The notes: a model not told the origin generated them from the letters alone. DNA of 64,000 bases from Agrocybe praecox (GCA_964017145.1 OZ024840.1:1426001-1490000); one strand, 5' to 3'. Positions 9,974-23,868 are shown, numbered from the stretch's first letter. Numbers and translations are program-made.

Positions 9974-12900
9974 TCATGAAATGAACTGCATTCCAAAGCA
10001 AAGAGCGGTTAGACATCTTTGTCATATCTCATAAAGATGAATAACTCACTTCTCCTGCTTCATTCTCGGTAATAGAAGAACTGGCGCCCTGCGCCTTCGC
10101 TTCTTGAACACTGATCAAGCTCATACCTCTCCCGATGTCCTTGACACGCTCCCAAAATCCGGGGTTACCTGGTGCCGACATACATTTGTCTTTCAAATCG
10201 CGCAGAAATCTGTCGAAAATGTATTCGAGTCAGAAATAAAATAACTTTAATTGAGTGAATTCTTACCTATTCCAGGCAGGAATTTCATCTTCCTGCCAGT
10301 CAAAAGACACCAGTCGGCATGAGATTGAACAAATGAGGGGTAAAAAAGACACAGACTTCTAAGCATGTTTTCCTCAGTATTGCCATGCACTCAAGCATTT
10401 CCTTCGTTCTCCTGGAGGCAAAAGGCCTCATTACCACTTCCGTTACTATGGTTGAAAGATCTTCCACGGCCTTCGTCACGACATCCCCTTGGGCGATATG
10501 CTTCTGGAAATCTCTCAACGGGTATGTATTACCAATGATTCTTCCAGGTGCGCGTCCAGAATCAATGACAGGAGAGACAGACCTTGCAGGTGTTGGGAGA
10601 GGTCCTCCAGAGCCTTTTTTAGAAGGCGGAGTAGTTGCTTTCTTTTTTTCAAGCAGGAGTTCCTCCTCATCTTCCTCCTCAGTCTCACTGTCGTCTTCAG
10701 CCGTGACCTTTGCTGAAGGTTCAACGACCTTCATTCTCGAATCGCCTTTTTCTGACATTTTACGATCAAGGAGGAGAATGTCATCGTCATCTTCTTGAGC
10801 ATGAGAATGACCGTCCTTCTTTGCCTTTGCAGCTCTCTTGGGGACTGAAAAAATGATGAGCATGCATTAATTAAAAATTCCATAACGGCAAAGCACTACC
10901 TTCTTTGACATTAAAAAGGGATTTGCAGTTCTCGAGAGCGTGCTTTGCTCTTTTCTGGACTCTTTTTGGTGGTTCAAAATACGCGAGTAACTCCGGATGA
11001 GGCGGAGGAAGTGGGTTAGATACAACATCAGAGACGATTGCTGAATGGAAAATAGCCTGCTTTACTCGGTGTATAGCCGGGTTAAATGACCACCGAGTAT
11101 CAAACCAAGCTGGTCGATTTCCTTCCTCGTCCTTTTCACCACCATCCATAAGATCCATGGCGTCCACAAACTGGTCCATTGATTCGAGTTGCTCATCTGT
11201 CGGGAGATACGGGTGCTCCTTCACTTCTTCACCCCTTTTATTAACCAGGATGTCGAGGGAAGCAAAACTATACTCCCTGACATCATCTGCAAAAGGCATC
11301 TATTGAGAATGATTGAGCCCAACAAAATTTCCCAGTCAGTTGAGATAACCATTTACCTGACACCAAAGCAAACAATCGACTTTGTCCAAGCTACCTGGCG
11401 TTAAAATACCCATTTTTGGGTCCATTCCATCTCTAGAGACCCATCGAGCAATAGCCATGAGGTGTTTTTTTGCCATAGCCTTCGCAATGGAGGATAAAGC
11501 AACCTGTTCTCGTGGTGAGCTCGGATCCGCCCAGATGTATTGAATTTCGCCCATTGACAACTCTCTACGAAACTGATTTGCACGCAGAAAAATTAACACC
11601 AGCTGTCTGAGTAAAAGAAGAAAAGTTTACGTTTTTGGAAGGAAAGAAACCACATATGTCAATCCCCTTACGCATATTTAGCCTTGGAAATTGACCATCT
11701 GGACAAGGAGCATACGTCGTTCCGTATTTAAATCCTCGTATGAGATCTTCTTTTTCCACCCTTTGGGCATTTTCAATTTTTGGAACTTTAACCATACCCT
11801 CTTCAAGTAAATCGTCGTTTTCGTGATCTTCTTCTTTGATTTCAATATCTTGGTCTGCTTCCTTGTCGTCGGGATTAGGTTGGAGGTAGTAATCTGACCT
11901 CATTTTGAGTTGCACATAGGTGGTTTTATCATCATCATCTTGTTCGTGACTTTCGTCAACATCCATTTCATCTTCTTGTTTACGCTCTCTCAACGCAAAT
12001 TTCTTCCAACCCTTTGGCCTGGCGAGGGCCGTGCATTTACTGGTTTTGATTGAAACTTCTATGGCTTCGTCTATACGCGCGTCGACGTCCCCGATTCTCA
12101 AAATAGTCCCAGCAAGGGTAGACCTGACGATTTTGACTTCTGGCCGAGCAGTTTCGCGTAACGCGAATGCTAAGGTACCCACAATACCAGAATTTAAGCT
12201 GGAGGTCAATGTGGTATAAAATTGTTCATTGATGCGCTGTGGAATAAAACGGTCGGAACAGCAAATATTAAGAAGACTGCACAGGTACCTTGATATTGCT
12301 TTTATTTGACTCCGTATAGGGCAATTCGTCATCATCAAAATCTACCCCCCTGATACCAAGCAAAAGTTAGACGAAAGTAGAAACGTGATAAATGTGTTGC
12401 ATACACAACTTTGAGATCTATGTTGAGTTCGTCCATTCTCCTGACTGTTACTTCCCAGTCTTCTACCTCGATAGGACTTTCACCATCAGTGATCAGGACA
12501 ATTTTACGAGTCCAAGTTTTCTTGGTTGTAAGGTATCGATTTTGTGTATCAACCCCAACTATTAGCGCGTCGATGGCTAAACGAAAAGTCATGGTGAGTT
12601 CACAAAAGTAAATGTTCAAAAAACCGTACGATCTCCTGAAGTGGTTGAAGCATGGAGAGCGTCAATCTTAGCAATGGTACTGGAGTTGGGTTGCCCGATT
12701 GGGATGTATTCGACAACAGTCTCGTAGCCTCCTCTGGCAGCATTGATAGAATTCTTGGTATCTATTCTCAAAAATTCATAAAAACTTCATGTAATGATTA
12801 TGGCTTATTACCAACCTTCAGAACCGAATATGACGACACCGCACTGGTCTGTTTTCCTACCGTTGAAAATCTGTTGATGAAATCAAGACAAACAAACAGA

Positions 12901-13148
12901 ATGGAAAGCAGTATGTAGCACATACCATTTCTTGTATTTTCAGCTTCACGTATTGCAAGCTCCAAGCAAGATTGGTCATTTCGACTTCCTGGACTTGGCT
13001 ATCTTCTGTTTCAACTTCTACGGCGCGTATGGTGCCCATCGAGGACGATATATCAATGATAAACATGGTCACCGTGTACTGTATATATTCATTAGTATAC
13101 TTCCTTAGTCTTCAAGCTTTACATTACCCCTGCACGTTCTGCTGGCAT
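9974..13148 (-). CDS. KU80: Ku80 subunit of the Ku DNA-end-binding complex
   Basis: With Ku70 it binds double-strand breaks and starts non-homologous end joining; it also acts at telomeres. Exon 1 (MPAERAG) begins at 13148. The N-terminal von Willebrand A-type domain reads TVTMFIIDISSSMG and later RKIVLITDGESPIEVEDW. The Ku core beta-barrel follows (YTTLTSSLNSGIVGTLAFALRETARPEVK, then an acidic insert, then LIRGFKYGTTYAPCPDGQFPRLN). The central part (AIARWVSRDGMDPKMGILTP and the bridge region) is complete. The C-terminal Ku_PK_bind-like helices (KDKCMSAPGNPGFWERVKDIG) are present. The protein ends ENEAGEFIS, so the DNA-PKcs tail of vertebrate Ku80 is absent, as usual in fungi. There are around ten introns; internal junctions are approximate. 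The gene is divergent from the SNF2 gene. Confidence 0.93.
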
Positions 13149-13474
13149 TGTGTATACGAAAGTACTGGTATAAGTGAGGAATAAGTTGGGAACAAGAGTC
13201 AGAAATTAGTGTCCGGGTCCGTGTTGGTCCTTGGTCCTTGGACGCGACTCAATTAGGGTGCACGTGAAGTAATGACTGACTTTCCCACACATTGTTTGTA
13301 AAGTGTGACAAAGACATTATGCAACCGATTCTGTGACTCACCGTCGTTGTTTGCAACTCTCTGGCATTCATCACGCGGCTTCGTGACCTTTTCAAAGCTC
13401 TGCAGCATAATCCCCTGAAAGCTCGGGTAGACGCGACATAGCGAGATTCTATTTCCTCTGTTTTTCTTTTTTAA
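13149..13474. promoter_or_regulatory. Divergent promoter KU80 / SNF2-type ATPase
   Basis: 326 bp between opposing start codons. It contains the E-box core CACGTG near 13261 and short repeats of TTGGTCC. No reading frame is supported in it. Confidence 0.4.
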
Positions 13475-16400
13475 ATGTCGGCTCCTTTGCTGGGGAACGG
13501 CATACCCCCCAACATGATGGCGCAGCAACCAGCTCAGCAAAGGCCTGATTTGCAGCAATTGATCAGTGTATGTACTTGACTTCAAATCTGATTTGCGTTA
13601 CTTATTCCCCACCATTAGAGGGCAAACTTCTTGCGTAAAAATCCTATGGAGCAGAAGAGTGCTTCTGAGCTCGACAATCTTCTGGGGTATATCCGAATGG
13701 TTACATCTCAGCAGCAACTTCAGCATCAAAGTAGGTCCCATAATACTTGCTATATCGCATCTGCTTATAGCTGTTCACAAGGACATGCGCAAGCACCTCT
13801 CGGAAACTCACAGATTCAACCACAAACCATGGCCAATGGCCATGTACAAGCACACACAAATGGCGTTGCACCAGTGATAGCTAGCGCTCCTGGTTTAAAC
13901 CCCACCCAAGCTTATCCAACTACCTCTCAGACTCCAGCTGTGTTCTCGCCGGAGCAATTGGCTGCTTTACGTGCCCAAATCGCCGCGTATAAGTACGTTT
14001 CTCGTGGGCAAGCTCTTCCAAACCACTTGCAGGCTGGGATTCGCGTTGCAAACACAGCCATTCCCGACCTCGAAAAAACTCTTCAAGGCCCTGACATTTC
14101 TTCAAGAATCGTGGATGCCGCTGTGAAGACATCCAAAGGAGAGGCTGTGAACTCTTTGCCTGCTGTCTCTTCAACTTCAAGTGGAGAAAACTCTGTCAAA
14201 CCGGAAGAAGCAAACGCAGCTCCTGCCGACTCTGCGGATTACCCTAAAGGCCCCTTCCTAGAAGACGATGTGAACTCTGGTATCCATCCTTATAACGCAT
14301 TCAGGCATCCCTTCTCTCACCTCAAACGCCCATCCGATATGGATCCGGGCCTGTATGCGACTCGATTGCAAACACTTGTTATACCGACAATCATGCCAGC
14401 GGGTTTAGATGCGCATCAAATTATCAACGAAAGGGACCGTCTTATCGAGGCAAGGATTCAGCAACGCATTCGTGAATTGGAGGCCATGCCTGCTACTATG
14501 GGCGACGGCAGTTTCGACGCCAATATCGATATCACCCAAGATGACAGGGCTGGGGCCGACAAGGAGAACGACGGTTCTACTTCGACACCACTTGATTCAT
14601 TAAATCCATACAGTGCTCTGCTTCATCCTAGTGCCACAGCCCATGGCAAAATCAAAGCTCTCATTGAGGTCAAAGCCCTTCGGATGGTCGATAAACAACG
14701 TGCGATGCGAATGCAAGTGGCAGAAAATTTGGTGCACGCTGAGATGTTACCCCTCAATCGATTAGAGTTCCGCAAGAGCCGCAAGCCTACCATTCGAGAC
14801 GCTCGCATGACCGAACAACTCGAGAGAAAACAAAGGCAAGAGAGGGAAAGGCGTGCTAAACACAAGCATGTCGAACAGTTAGGAATTATCTGTACCCACG
14901 GCAAGGAAGTCATTTCAGTGAACCGTACGTCACAGGATAGGCTCGTACGACTGGGTCGCGCAGTCATCAACTTCCATGCACACACCGAAAAGGAAGAGCA
15001 AAAGCGGGTCGAGAGGCTAGCCAAGGAACGTCTAAAGGCTCTCAAGAACGACGATGAAGATGCCTACTTCAAGCTTATTGATACTGCCAAAGATACACGT
15101 ATCACGCATCTACTCAGACAGACAGATGCTTACCTGGATTCGCTTGCGCAAGCTGTTGTTGCACAACAAAACGAGGGTGGCCCAATGAACGACATGGGTT
15201 TCGAACAAGAAGATGGACCAGCGAACGAAAACACATTCGGAGCTCAGATCAACAGCGACGATATTGTTGAGGACAAGAAACTCGACTATTATGCTGTCGC
15301 TCATCGTATCTCGGAGAAGATTATGAAGCAACCCAACATCCTTGTTGGCGGCAAATTGAAGGAATACCAACTTAAGGGCTTGCAATGGATGGTCAGTCTT
15401 TATAATAACAGATTGAATGGAATTTTGGCCGATGAAATGGTATGCTCGATTAATTTTAAGATGCTTAGACTCTGAACTCATTGTTCGAAAACATAGGGTC
15501 TTGGCAAAACTATCCAAACAATATCACTGATCACTTTCTTAATTGAAAGTAAAAGACAACGTGGACCTTATCTTGTCATTGTCCCCCTCTCTACCATGAC
15601 GAATTGGTCAGGCGAATTCGCCAAGTGGGCGCCCAGCATCAAAGTAGTGGCTTACAAGGGAAATCCTACTCAGCGTCGGATGTTGCAAGGGGACCTGCGC
15701 GTCGGTCAATTCCAAGTTTTGTTGACAACATATGAGTACATCATCAAAGATCGCCCCGTGCTTAGCAAGCTTAAATGGTTGCACATGATCATCGGTTCGT
15801 AGCGATACTTCTCGTCGATTTATCCTTCTAATAACCTGGTCGTTTCTACAGATGAAGGACATCGTATGAAGAATACCCAGAGCAAACTGACGCAGACGTT
15901 GACGACGTTTTACCACTCTCGCTATCGTCTTCTGCTAACCGGAACTCCCCTGCAAAACAATTTACCAGAATTATGGTCTCTCTTAAACTTCGTATTGCCC
16001 AAAATTTTCAATTCGGTCAAGTCATTTGACGAGTGGTTCAACACTCCATTCGCCAATTCCGGAACTGGGGACAAAATTGAGTTGAACGAAGAAGAGGCGC
16101 TGCTCATCATTCGACGTCTGCACAAAGTGCTTCGCCCCTTCCTCCTGCGTCGCTTGAAGAAAGACGTAGAGAGTGAGCTTCCGGACAAGGTGGAGAAGGT
16201 TATCAAGATTCGAATGAGCGCCCTCCAAAGTCAGCTGTACAAACAAATGAAGAAGCACAAGATGATTGCTGATGGAAAAGACTCGAAAGGGTAAGCTCGC
16301 TCCGAACGATTTTACAGAATTGCTCATAATTCCCAGAAAATCTGGCAGTGTCAAAGGTCTTAGCAATGAACTTATGCAACTCCGCAAAATCTGCCAGCAC

Positions 16401-18528
16401 CCATTCCTGTTCGAAAGTGTCGAGGATAAAATCAGTCCGGGTGGATTCATCGATGAAAAGCTTGTACGAACGTCCGGTAAAATTGAATTGTTGAATCGTA
16501 TCCTTCCGAAATTCTTTGCTACCGGCCATAGAGTAAGTGTGGTACTCGGGAGTGGGGTGTCACAGCTGCTCATTATCGTTAACCCTAGGTCCTTATCTTT
16601 TTCCAAATGACTAAAGTCATGGATATCATGGAAGATTTCTTGAAGATGATGGGCTGGAAATATCTCCGCTTGGATGGTGGCACCAAAACCGAAGAACGAG
16701 CATCATTCGTACAACTGTTCAACGCGAAAGACTCCGAGTATAAGGTTTTCATTCTTTCTACAAGGGCTGGAGGACTGGGTCTCAATCTCCAAACTGCCGA
16801 CACGGTCATCATGTAAGCCTTCTTATGTATGATAGTCAATTTGTTTGCTAAAATTGGACAAATAGATTCGACAGCGATTGGAATCCTCACGCTGATCTAC
16901 AAGCTCAGGATCGCGCCCATCGTATTGGACAAACGCAGGTTGTGCTGATCTTACGATTCATCACTGAAAAGAGCGTCGAAGAGGCCATGTATCAGCGTGC
17001 ACGTTACAAGCTTGATATAGACGACAAAGTTATTCAAAAGGGCCGCTTCGATAACAAGTCTACTCAAGAGGAGCAAGAAGAATTTTTGGTGCGTTTCAAT
17101 TCATAAGCATGCTTTTTGACCTTTGAGACTAAGGTTCCTCGTCGTCATTAGCGTTCAATTTTAGAGGCTGATCAGGATGAGGAAAACGAAGAGGCCGGAG
17201 ACATGAACGATGAAGAATTGAACGAACTTATTTCTCGACACGATGAAGAAAACGTGATATTCCGAGAAATGGATCTGAAACGAGAACGAGATGCTCTCGA
17301 AGCCTGGCGAGCGGCAGGCAACCGAGGAAAGCCGCCTCCGCCTTTGATGCAGTTTGAAGAGCTTCCTGAATGTTATCAAACGGAGGAACCATTTGAAGTC
17401 AAGGAAATCGACGAAACCACTGAAGGTCGCGGACAACGTCGTCGTAATGTCGTCAGTTACAATGATGGCCTCAGCGATGACGCATGGGCCCAGGTGAATT
17501 TTTCCGTGCGATTTAGGTTTATTACAGTTAACCGAAATTATATCAGGCTCTTGAAGAAGGCGAAGATATCCAGGAACTTGCAGAGCGTGCTCGGGATAAG
17601 AAGGAGCGGCGCGCCCATAACAAGTTGCTCAAAGATACCGATGCTTCTGGACGAAATACTCCTTTGTCTGATGTTGTTGTCGATGGCCGAGGTCGGAAAC
17701 CAAAGAAAGGGAAGGCTAAGGCTAATAACGATTATGATGCGCCTGTGTCCTCGAAGAGAAAACGTGGTATTAAATCTATGTCTGCCACGCCAGATGTAGA
17801 TGATGATGATGACGACCATGAAGTTGTAAGTTATTTGTTTTGTCTATGAAAAGGTAATCTAACCAAGAATGTTATCATTTGTAGAAAAGGCGCAAGACAA
17901 AAGTCCCCGTCAACCCGAATAATGTTGGTCCTGAAGTGTCGCCGGCTGTCCGTGAAAAGATGAAAAAGGCCTTCATGGAATGCTACCGTGCTGTATTGGG
18001 CTGCGAGGACGAGACTGGAAGAAAACGCTGTGAACTTTTCCGTGAACTTCCTGACCGACGAGTACGTTCTTTTCGTCCATCAATGTCCTAACCATACTTT
18101 TACTAATCGATCTAATATAGGATTACCCTGACTATTATCACCTCATTACGACGCCCATTGCATTGTCGACAATCAGAAAGCGAGCCAACTCGAATTACTA
18201 CAAATCAGTCTTAGCTTTCCGTGATGATTTCCGTCTCATGTTCAACAATGCCCGTACATACAACCAAGAAGGGTCATGGGTATACATTGATGCCGAAGAA
18301 ATGGAGAAAGTCTTTACTGCAGCCTGGGAAAAGTCTATCGTAGGCTCTGAACTTCCAGGAGCACCTCCTGTAGTGACGGGCACTGGTTCTGCATCAGGTT
18401 CGTACGCCTCAGCGTTGACTCCAATGGATGAGGACGACCGTCCACCACCGCCAACGCGAGGAAGGAGTACCGGTCGCAAGCAAGTTCTCAGTGACGAAGA
18501 ATATCTGACACCGAGCGACGACGAATGA
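13475..18528 (+). CDS. STH1: SWI/SNF or RSC chromatin-remodelling ATPase (SNF2/STH1 family)
   Basis: Catalytic ATPase of a SWI/SNF-class remodeller. The start at 13475 gives [15 protein letters not shown]. Domains in order: a QLQ motif ([17 protein letters not shown]), the HSA region (basic helix ending [12 protein letters not shown]), then the SNF2_N ATPase. There, motif I (ADEMGLGKT) is split by an intron, motif II is DEGHRMKN, and motif III is [11 protein letters not shown]. Helicase C follows ([19 protein letters not shown] and AHRIGQT). After it come a SnAC region ([16 protein letters not shown]), an AT-hook ([12 protein letters not shown]), and a C-terminal bromodomain with YPDYYHLI and the acetyl-lysine-binding asparagine of NNARTYN. 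This order is that of Snf2/Sth1. Choosing between SNF2 and STH1 needs a tree, so the symbol is provisional. It is convergent with YAP1. Confidence 0.93.
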
Positions 18529-19215
18529 TTCATAGCACCTCTACTTCCATGTTAATAGTCACTAGTCCCTAGTAAACTACATCGTATCTCTCTTCGACTT
18601 TTTTATGTACTTTTTTGATGTATTTTCTACGTTTTTTCGGCTTTGTACATACTTGTCGGCTCAAGTAATATATTTCTCTTGATCAATCGCTAATAGGAAG
18701 ATTTTTTCTGATTCAATAAATACAGAGACCATTTCCTCGGAACGAAAATATCTACGAGATGCAGCAAGATTACAGGAGGTAACATTGGGCCTCTACATAA
18801 AGTATATACAACCGACAGTATTAACCAAGGAAGGTGGCTACTGAAGATGACGATTGTGTTTATACAAAAGGCGGGTTATAAGGAAACAAGTATAGCAGCA
18901 TCCTAGTGAAATTTTATTTGATACATTTCAACGGTCAATATAAACAGAAATATAGAAAATAAAAAAGAAAGCAGACACGGAGAAATTCGTAAATGTGAAA
19001 TGAAAGACAAAAGCCAAAAAGTTCGGGGTGCTGGCTAGAGTCTCCGCGGTTAGAGGTATACATTCCCCACCACTCTGCAAATGAGACTGCGAGGTCCTTT
19101 GCTGTTGGTCGATTGACGAGCGCAATCTGAAATCGGCGTCAACCAACACTGCAGTTTGGACTTATTTCTGGGTTATCAGGAATAGTCTCCGCCGGAAAGA
19201 AAGTGAACACAATTG
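18529..19215. other. Intergenic, convergent 3' ends of STH1 and YAP1
   Basis: 687 bp of AT-rich 3' flanking sequence with several AATAAA-like tracts (for example TCAATAAAT near 18713). I see no gene here. Confidence 0.45.
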
Positions 19216-21190
19216 CTACTGTTTCTTCGACAAACTTTCTAATATTGAATTGACGCCCTGCGGTTCCAGGACAACCTTGGTGCCATCACAACGTGCCTTG
19301 CTCGTGAACTCTGAACATAGTTCATTGATATCAGCGTCCTAAATAGAGATATCAGCATATTTCGTTCAGAACATGTTTTACTAAAAACAGACAAACCTTG
19401 AACTTAGGATCTGAACGTATAGTCCTCCAGGCACTCAGCACCTCAATATTCTTGTCACTCTTGGCTGTTTTGGGGAAACTGGAACCCGCACAAGCGATCA
19501 TTGTGCCTAGAACAGCATCGGAACTCTTCCGTACATTGATTGGGGCAGGAGGCGCAAAAGGCGAGGAACCTTCGTTCACGATGCGCTGCTCTAACTCCGA
19601 TTTCGTCTTCGGACATTCAGAATTGTTGTGAATAAATTCAGAACCACGATGAATAACCATCTCTGAATCCGATAATGGGGAATCTCTAGGAGTCATGTTG
19701 GACTGAAGTGATCCGGACATTGGTGGTGATAATGATGATGATGAAGACGATGATGATGCGTGGTTGAGAGGAGATCGTGCAGGTGAGATATGATGCGCTA
19801 CGGGACTTATCGAAGCAGGTGATGAAGTCAATATTGAATTATCCAGTACGCCGTTCGATGTGAGATACCCCGCAAAAAGATCATCGAGGATATTGTCCTG
19901 GTTAGCCGAAGGAGCGGGCCATGTCGACAGGCTGTTCATATCAAAATTGAAATTCATGTTATTATTCATGTTGCCATTATGCACAAAGTTGCTCGACCCC
20001 GATCCCGAAGGTGTGGATCCTGAAGCTTCGGGAATATAACTGTCGAATGTGGAGGCAAAAGACATGAACATCGGGTTGCTGGCAATTGTTGTGTAGGGGG
20101 CATTAGAAGCAAGGCCCGTGTTTGCTCCAAATCCAAAATCCATCTGCATGGCGCCTTCAGTGGCCGTTGGTTGTGGGACACTGTCGTCGAGCAAATTAAG
20201 CATTGTCGGATCGAAAGTCGTGAGAGAACTCCAGTCAAGAGGATTGCTCATCTTGGGAGATGTAGAAGCTGACGCTGAAGATGATGCAACTGGAGGTGGT
20301 GAAACAGAAAAAACAGGGTTCTGTGGAGCAGTCGGCGACTCGACATTACTTGGAGTACTCTTCGGCACAGAAAATGTGAACGCAGATTGCTTGACAGCTG
20401 CATTCTGCTTGAGAGTAACGTTTTCACTTTGTAGTCGGGTCAACAGATCCCGTAGATTTTCGTTTTCGTTCAGTGCTTGCTCGTTCTTGGCTTCAAGGTC
20501 CGCAACCTTATCTTCAAGCTATATATGTCAATAGTGGATTAGAAATCGAGACATTTTCGCAAAGGATAAAACTGACATCTTTAACGTGCTTTTCTTTCCT
20601 CTCTCTGAATGCCCTCTGAGCTGCTCTATTCTGCTCCTTGCGTTTCAGCAAACGACCCTCATCCTTACCCTAATTTAGAAGAAATATTAGATAAGGGCGC
20701 AAAGTGGAGTAAACAGATTACTTACCGTTCCAGTACCCCCCGACTTCCGCCTTGCTCCACCGGTATTTGCTCGTTTCTCTGACTGTTGGCCTTTTGATAG
20801 GAGGATTTAGGAAGAGTGCATTGCAAGTAATCAAGATGTGTTCTCACCATTAGTGTGCTGAGACTTCTGCGTGGGTTCATCGGAAAGATCATCATCACTG
20901 GCCTTGCGCTTTAGCATCGAATCGTTTCCATCATCGTTCATGTTATCTTGGTTTGAATTAGGGGGACTTGGACTGCTGTCTTCGGAAGGTGGTGTAAGGC
21001 TTGGAAGAGGGTAGGATGATAAATTTTGAGGATTGACCCCTTCGGTGAAAGGACCCATGTAAGAAAGAGCATCGCTATCTGTTGGAAATTGTTTCTGTAA
21101 GAGAGCGAGAAAGTCGTTGTCGGGGAGTTGGTTGAGGTCTACGTGCTGCGAGAGATCCCAAAGGGGAGTTACTTCTGGGAAAGCTTCCAT
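19216..21190 (-). CDS. YAP1: AP-1-like bZIP transcription factor, YAP1/PAP1 type
   Basis: Redox-responsive transcription factor. The start at 21190 is MEAFPEVTPLW. The bZIP lies about 140 residues in, split by short introns: basic region KRKEQNRAAQRAFRERK has the NxxAQxxFR signature of the Yap family, and is followed by a leucine zipper (LEDKVADLEAKNEQALNENENLRDLL). The centre is serine/asparagine-rich and disordered, including a Ser run coded by TGATGA repeats near 19735-19765. The C-terminal cysteine-rich domain is clear: NSECPKT, IACAGSSF, then ELCSEFTSKARCDG, containing the exportin-type signal of Yap1. This suggests oxidation-controlled nuclear retention. An N-terminal cysteine-rich domain is not obvious. 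The last exon ends at 19216 (LESLSKKQ). Confidence 0.9.
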
Positions 21191-22336
21191 TTGTAAGGAT
21201 AAAGCGAAGTGATGAGAATGGGCGGTGAGGAAGATGAGAAAGCAAGAAATAAACAGTCAGCAAGGGACGGATGAGAACGAAAGAAAGAGTAATAAAAAGT
21301 TGGTCAAGACAAGGAGGAGGAATGAAAGTGGTTACAGTGAAACAATCGACAAGGACCATATATTACCAAGCAGCTACCAATAAAGATCACATGACCTACG
21401 CTCTCGGCGGGACGCGTTGCACTTACGCCTTCTCGGCTTCCAACTTCCAACTTAAGGGTCCATTCTCCAAGCGACAGCGCTGATTTATTTCTTCTTCTCC
21501 CTCTTCTCTCCCAAGGAAATGCCTCATTTAAAGCACTCTTCTCTGTCTGATTTGCTTTGAAATTCTCTTTTCTTCCACTTCTGGTCTCATTGACCAACTA
21601 TGCACACAGTATCAACCAAGGACGGGACGGTTCGAATCCAACCGTTTTCTAGGGTCACCGTTGGTCGCCGAGCGACTTCCATCAACATAAGTCACAGGGC
21701 CATCAGGGGCCTTTCTCCGACCTTCCCGCAAGCCCCATTTCATGATTGGCCCACTCTTATTCCCACTCTGTGTCTATCATTGATTCAGTCCGAGAACTCT
21801 TACATACGCCCAATGATGACACCACTTCTGTATTACGCTTCATCGTTCTACCAATCATATCCGTGTTTCCGGGATATACAGACTTGCGTGCGACGGTAGA
21901 CTTCCCGCTAGTGAGCTGGAATAGACGATGCCAGCTCAAAACTTGAAGAAGCCAATCCTAGCACCTCATGTCAAATCCTTATCAAAGTGAGTCACCTTGA
22001 GATGAAGTGAAAATATTGTCGGATTATAAATGTACATGCAGAAAGTCGAATTACCGTATGATATAAGAATAAATCCGAGGATCCAGTCTGTCGATGATGG
22101 TCGCGCGGTGAAGGGCCAAGACTCGTCGTTGGTCGGGACGTCCCGCGGCTCTCCAACTCTTTCCCCCACATAGACCGTTCGTCGGTACGAACGCTTCACA
22201 GGCGACTGGAGATCCTCGGAGGGCTAAGACACCGGACCTGCATTTTTAGTTCATAGATAAAAATATGCCCGACTCCCATGGCCACGCCCTCAATTAGATG
22301 TAGCTTCACTAAAATGCATGAAACAAAAACAAAAAG
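21191..22336. other. Gene-free stretch upstream of YAP1
   Basis: About 1.15 kb between the YAP1 start and the 3' end of ERF4. The first part has long pyrimidine/purine tracts (TTTCTTCTTCTCCCTCTTCTC near 21487) typical of fungal promoters. No gene or RNA is supported. Confidence 0.4.
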
Positions 22337-23868
22337 TCAGGCGAGAATGTCCGTCTGAGGGAAGAAAAAAATACCGACGTAGTATTCGATCTCCAGCTAA
22401 TTAAATAACAAGAATAAAACATATTCAACGACATGCGATGGGGAATGAAAAGGTGAAGAATCGTTCCAGTTCGATCAGATAGCATCCTTCATTATTTCCA
22501 AAAAAGCACATACGTATAAAAAGGCCACGTTCCGGGGCCAAAGGATATTAAGACCGACAGGGTTGAATAATTCGGAGTTCAGATCGTTTATTAGACTGTG
22601 GAGACGGTCCATTTCCTAAACACGATCGATTGAAATGTAAGTCGCAATCGCAGAAGAAACGTATGGGGAAACAATCACACCTTTTCGAAATGTGATTTCA
22701 CGAATAGCCTAGATATCTGTAGGGAGAAAACGGCCAGCGTGTTATCGAAGACCGAGTGCCGAAGGCTATGTGCTGAAATGAGTAGCTCGTTAATCGCATT
22801 AATTGATTCCAGGAAATGCGTAGGTGTGATCTATTTTACAAGTCAGCGACATATATACACGAAATTCGGTGAGGTAGACTCACTCGATTTTCAAGTTCAA
22901 GGGGGTATATGGGTGCAAATTGAATCACTTCGCCGCCACTGTAATCTCGTTCCACGCGTAATACTTCACGAGGATGATGAACACCAATTTGGCCTATGGG
23001 TTGCGTTCCGTATGCAGAATCCGGAGGTGGAGGACCAAAATAATAAGAGGATTTAGGTATCAGCGGCCGTGGTCCTCTTAAGGGAAACATTTTATTCAAA
23101 AAACATAACCTTTGACAAGAAAATAGATAGAACATACCCAGCACTTTGCAAAGTACGGAATTTTCGAGAAGATGCCACAGAGTAATGCCCAGTGACCGAC
23201 TTATCGTTATTGTCAGCAGGTGGCTCTATCTGCTCCCATGGCATGGGCGATGGTGGTTTAAGGTCGAGCCGAAGATGAGAAGTGCGTCGGGAAGGTAGTG
23301 CTGTTGGCTTGTTATCATTCTCGTCGGGGCATAGAACTTGGCCATTTGCATCAATCACATCGTCCTCTTCCATGACCACGGTTTCATCGTGTAGTTGAGT
23401 TTTGTCATTGTCTACTGAGTCGTTGGCGTGGAGAGGATCCCAAGTAGCAGGATGGTTAAATGAAGTCCGCGAGTCATCACGATTATGCATTTGTCCACCA
23501 CGCCCTTTCAACGACAAAACGGTTGAAGAAGAGGGGCCTCTGGAATGTGTCCTTCCTGCTTCTCCGCCGTCGGTGCTGTTGATGCCATCCACCAACGTCT
23601 GCTCTGCCATTGTCGTCGATGCCAATTCGTTTTCCGCTGTAACGATGCTTGTGTCCGCACCGTGCACTGCCATGTCACTCATGTCACTTTCCCCTTTTCC
23701 AGTGCCAGAAATACCCTCAGTACGGTCCAAAAAGACGGTATTAGATGGAGGAAGAATGAGAGGAGGGGCCGACTCCAATTGCGAAGGCTGAGAAACGTTG
23801 CTTAGGCTGCTGGTGTCCGTGTGCTCAACAGGTGGAAAAGAAGCATCAGGTACCGTGGGTTCTGACAT
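22337..23868 (-). CDS. ERF4: Ras palmitoyltransferase subunit ERF4 / Golgin-7 family
   Basis: Accessory subunit of the DHHC palmitoyltransferase (Erf2-Erf4; DHHC9-GOLGA7 in animals) that palmitoylates Ras at internal membranes. The start at 23868 is MSEPTVPDASF. The first ~240 residues are Ser/Thr/Asp-rich and unlike any domain I know. The Erf4 domain starts around REVLRVERDYSGGEVIQF (22935-22985) and continues through PIYPLELENR, ITPTHFLESINAINELLISAHSLRRS, LAVFSLQISRLFVKSHFEKEMDRLHSLINDLN, and ends NPVGLNILWPRNVAFLYLEIEYY near 22390. A short divergent tail follows to the TGA at 22337. At least four introns are present; junctions are approximate. Domain recognition is firm. The acidic N-terminal extension is poorly conserved in this family. 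Confidence 0.85.

Noticed and set aside
21625..21660. GGTTCGAATCC, like the T-loop of a tRNA
   Set aside because: No matching acceptor, D or anticodon arms are found in the preceding 70 nt, and the flanks do not pair.
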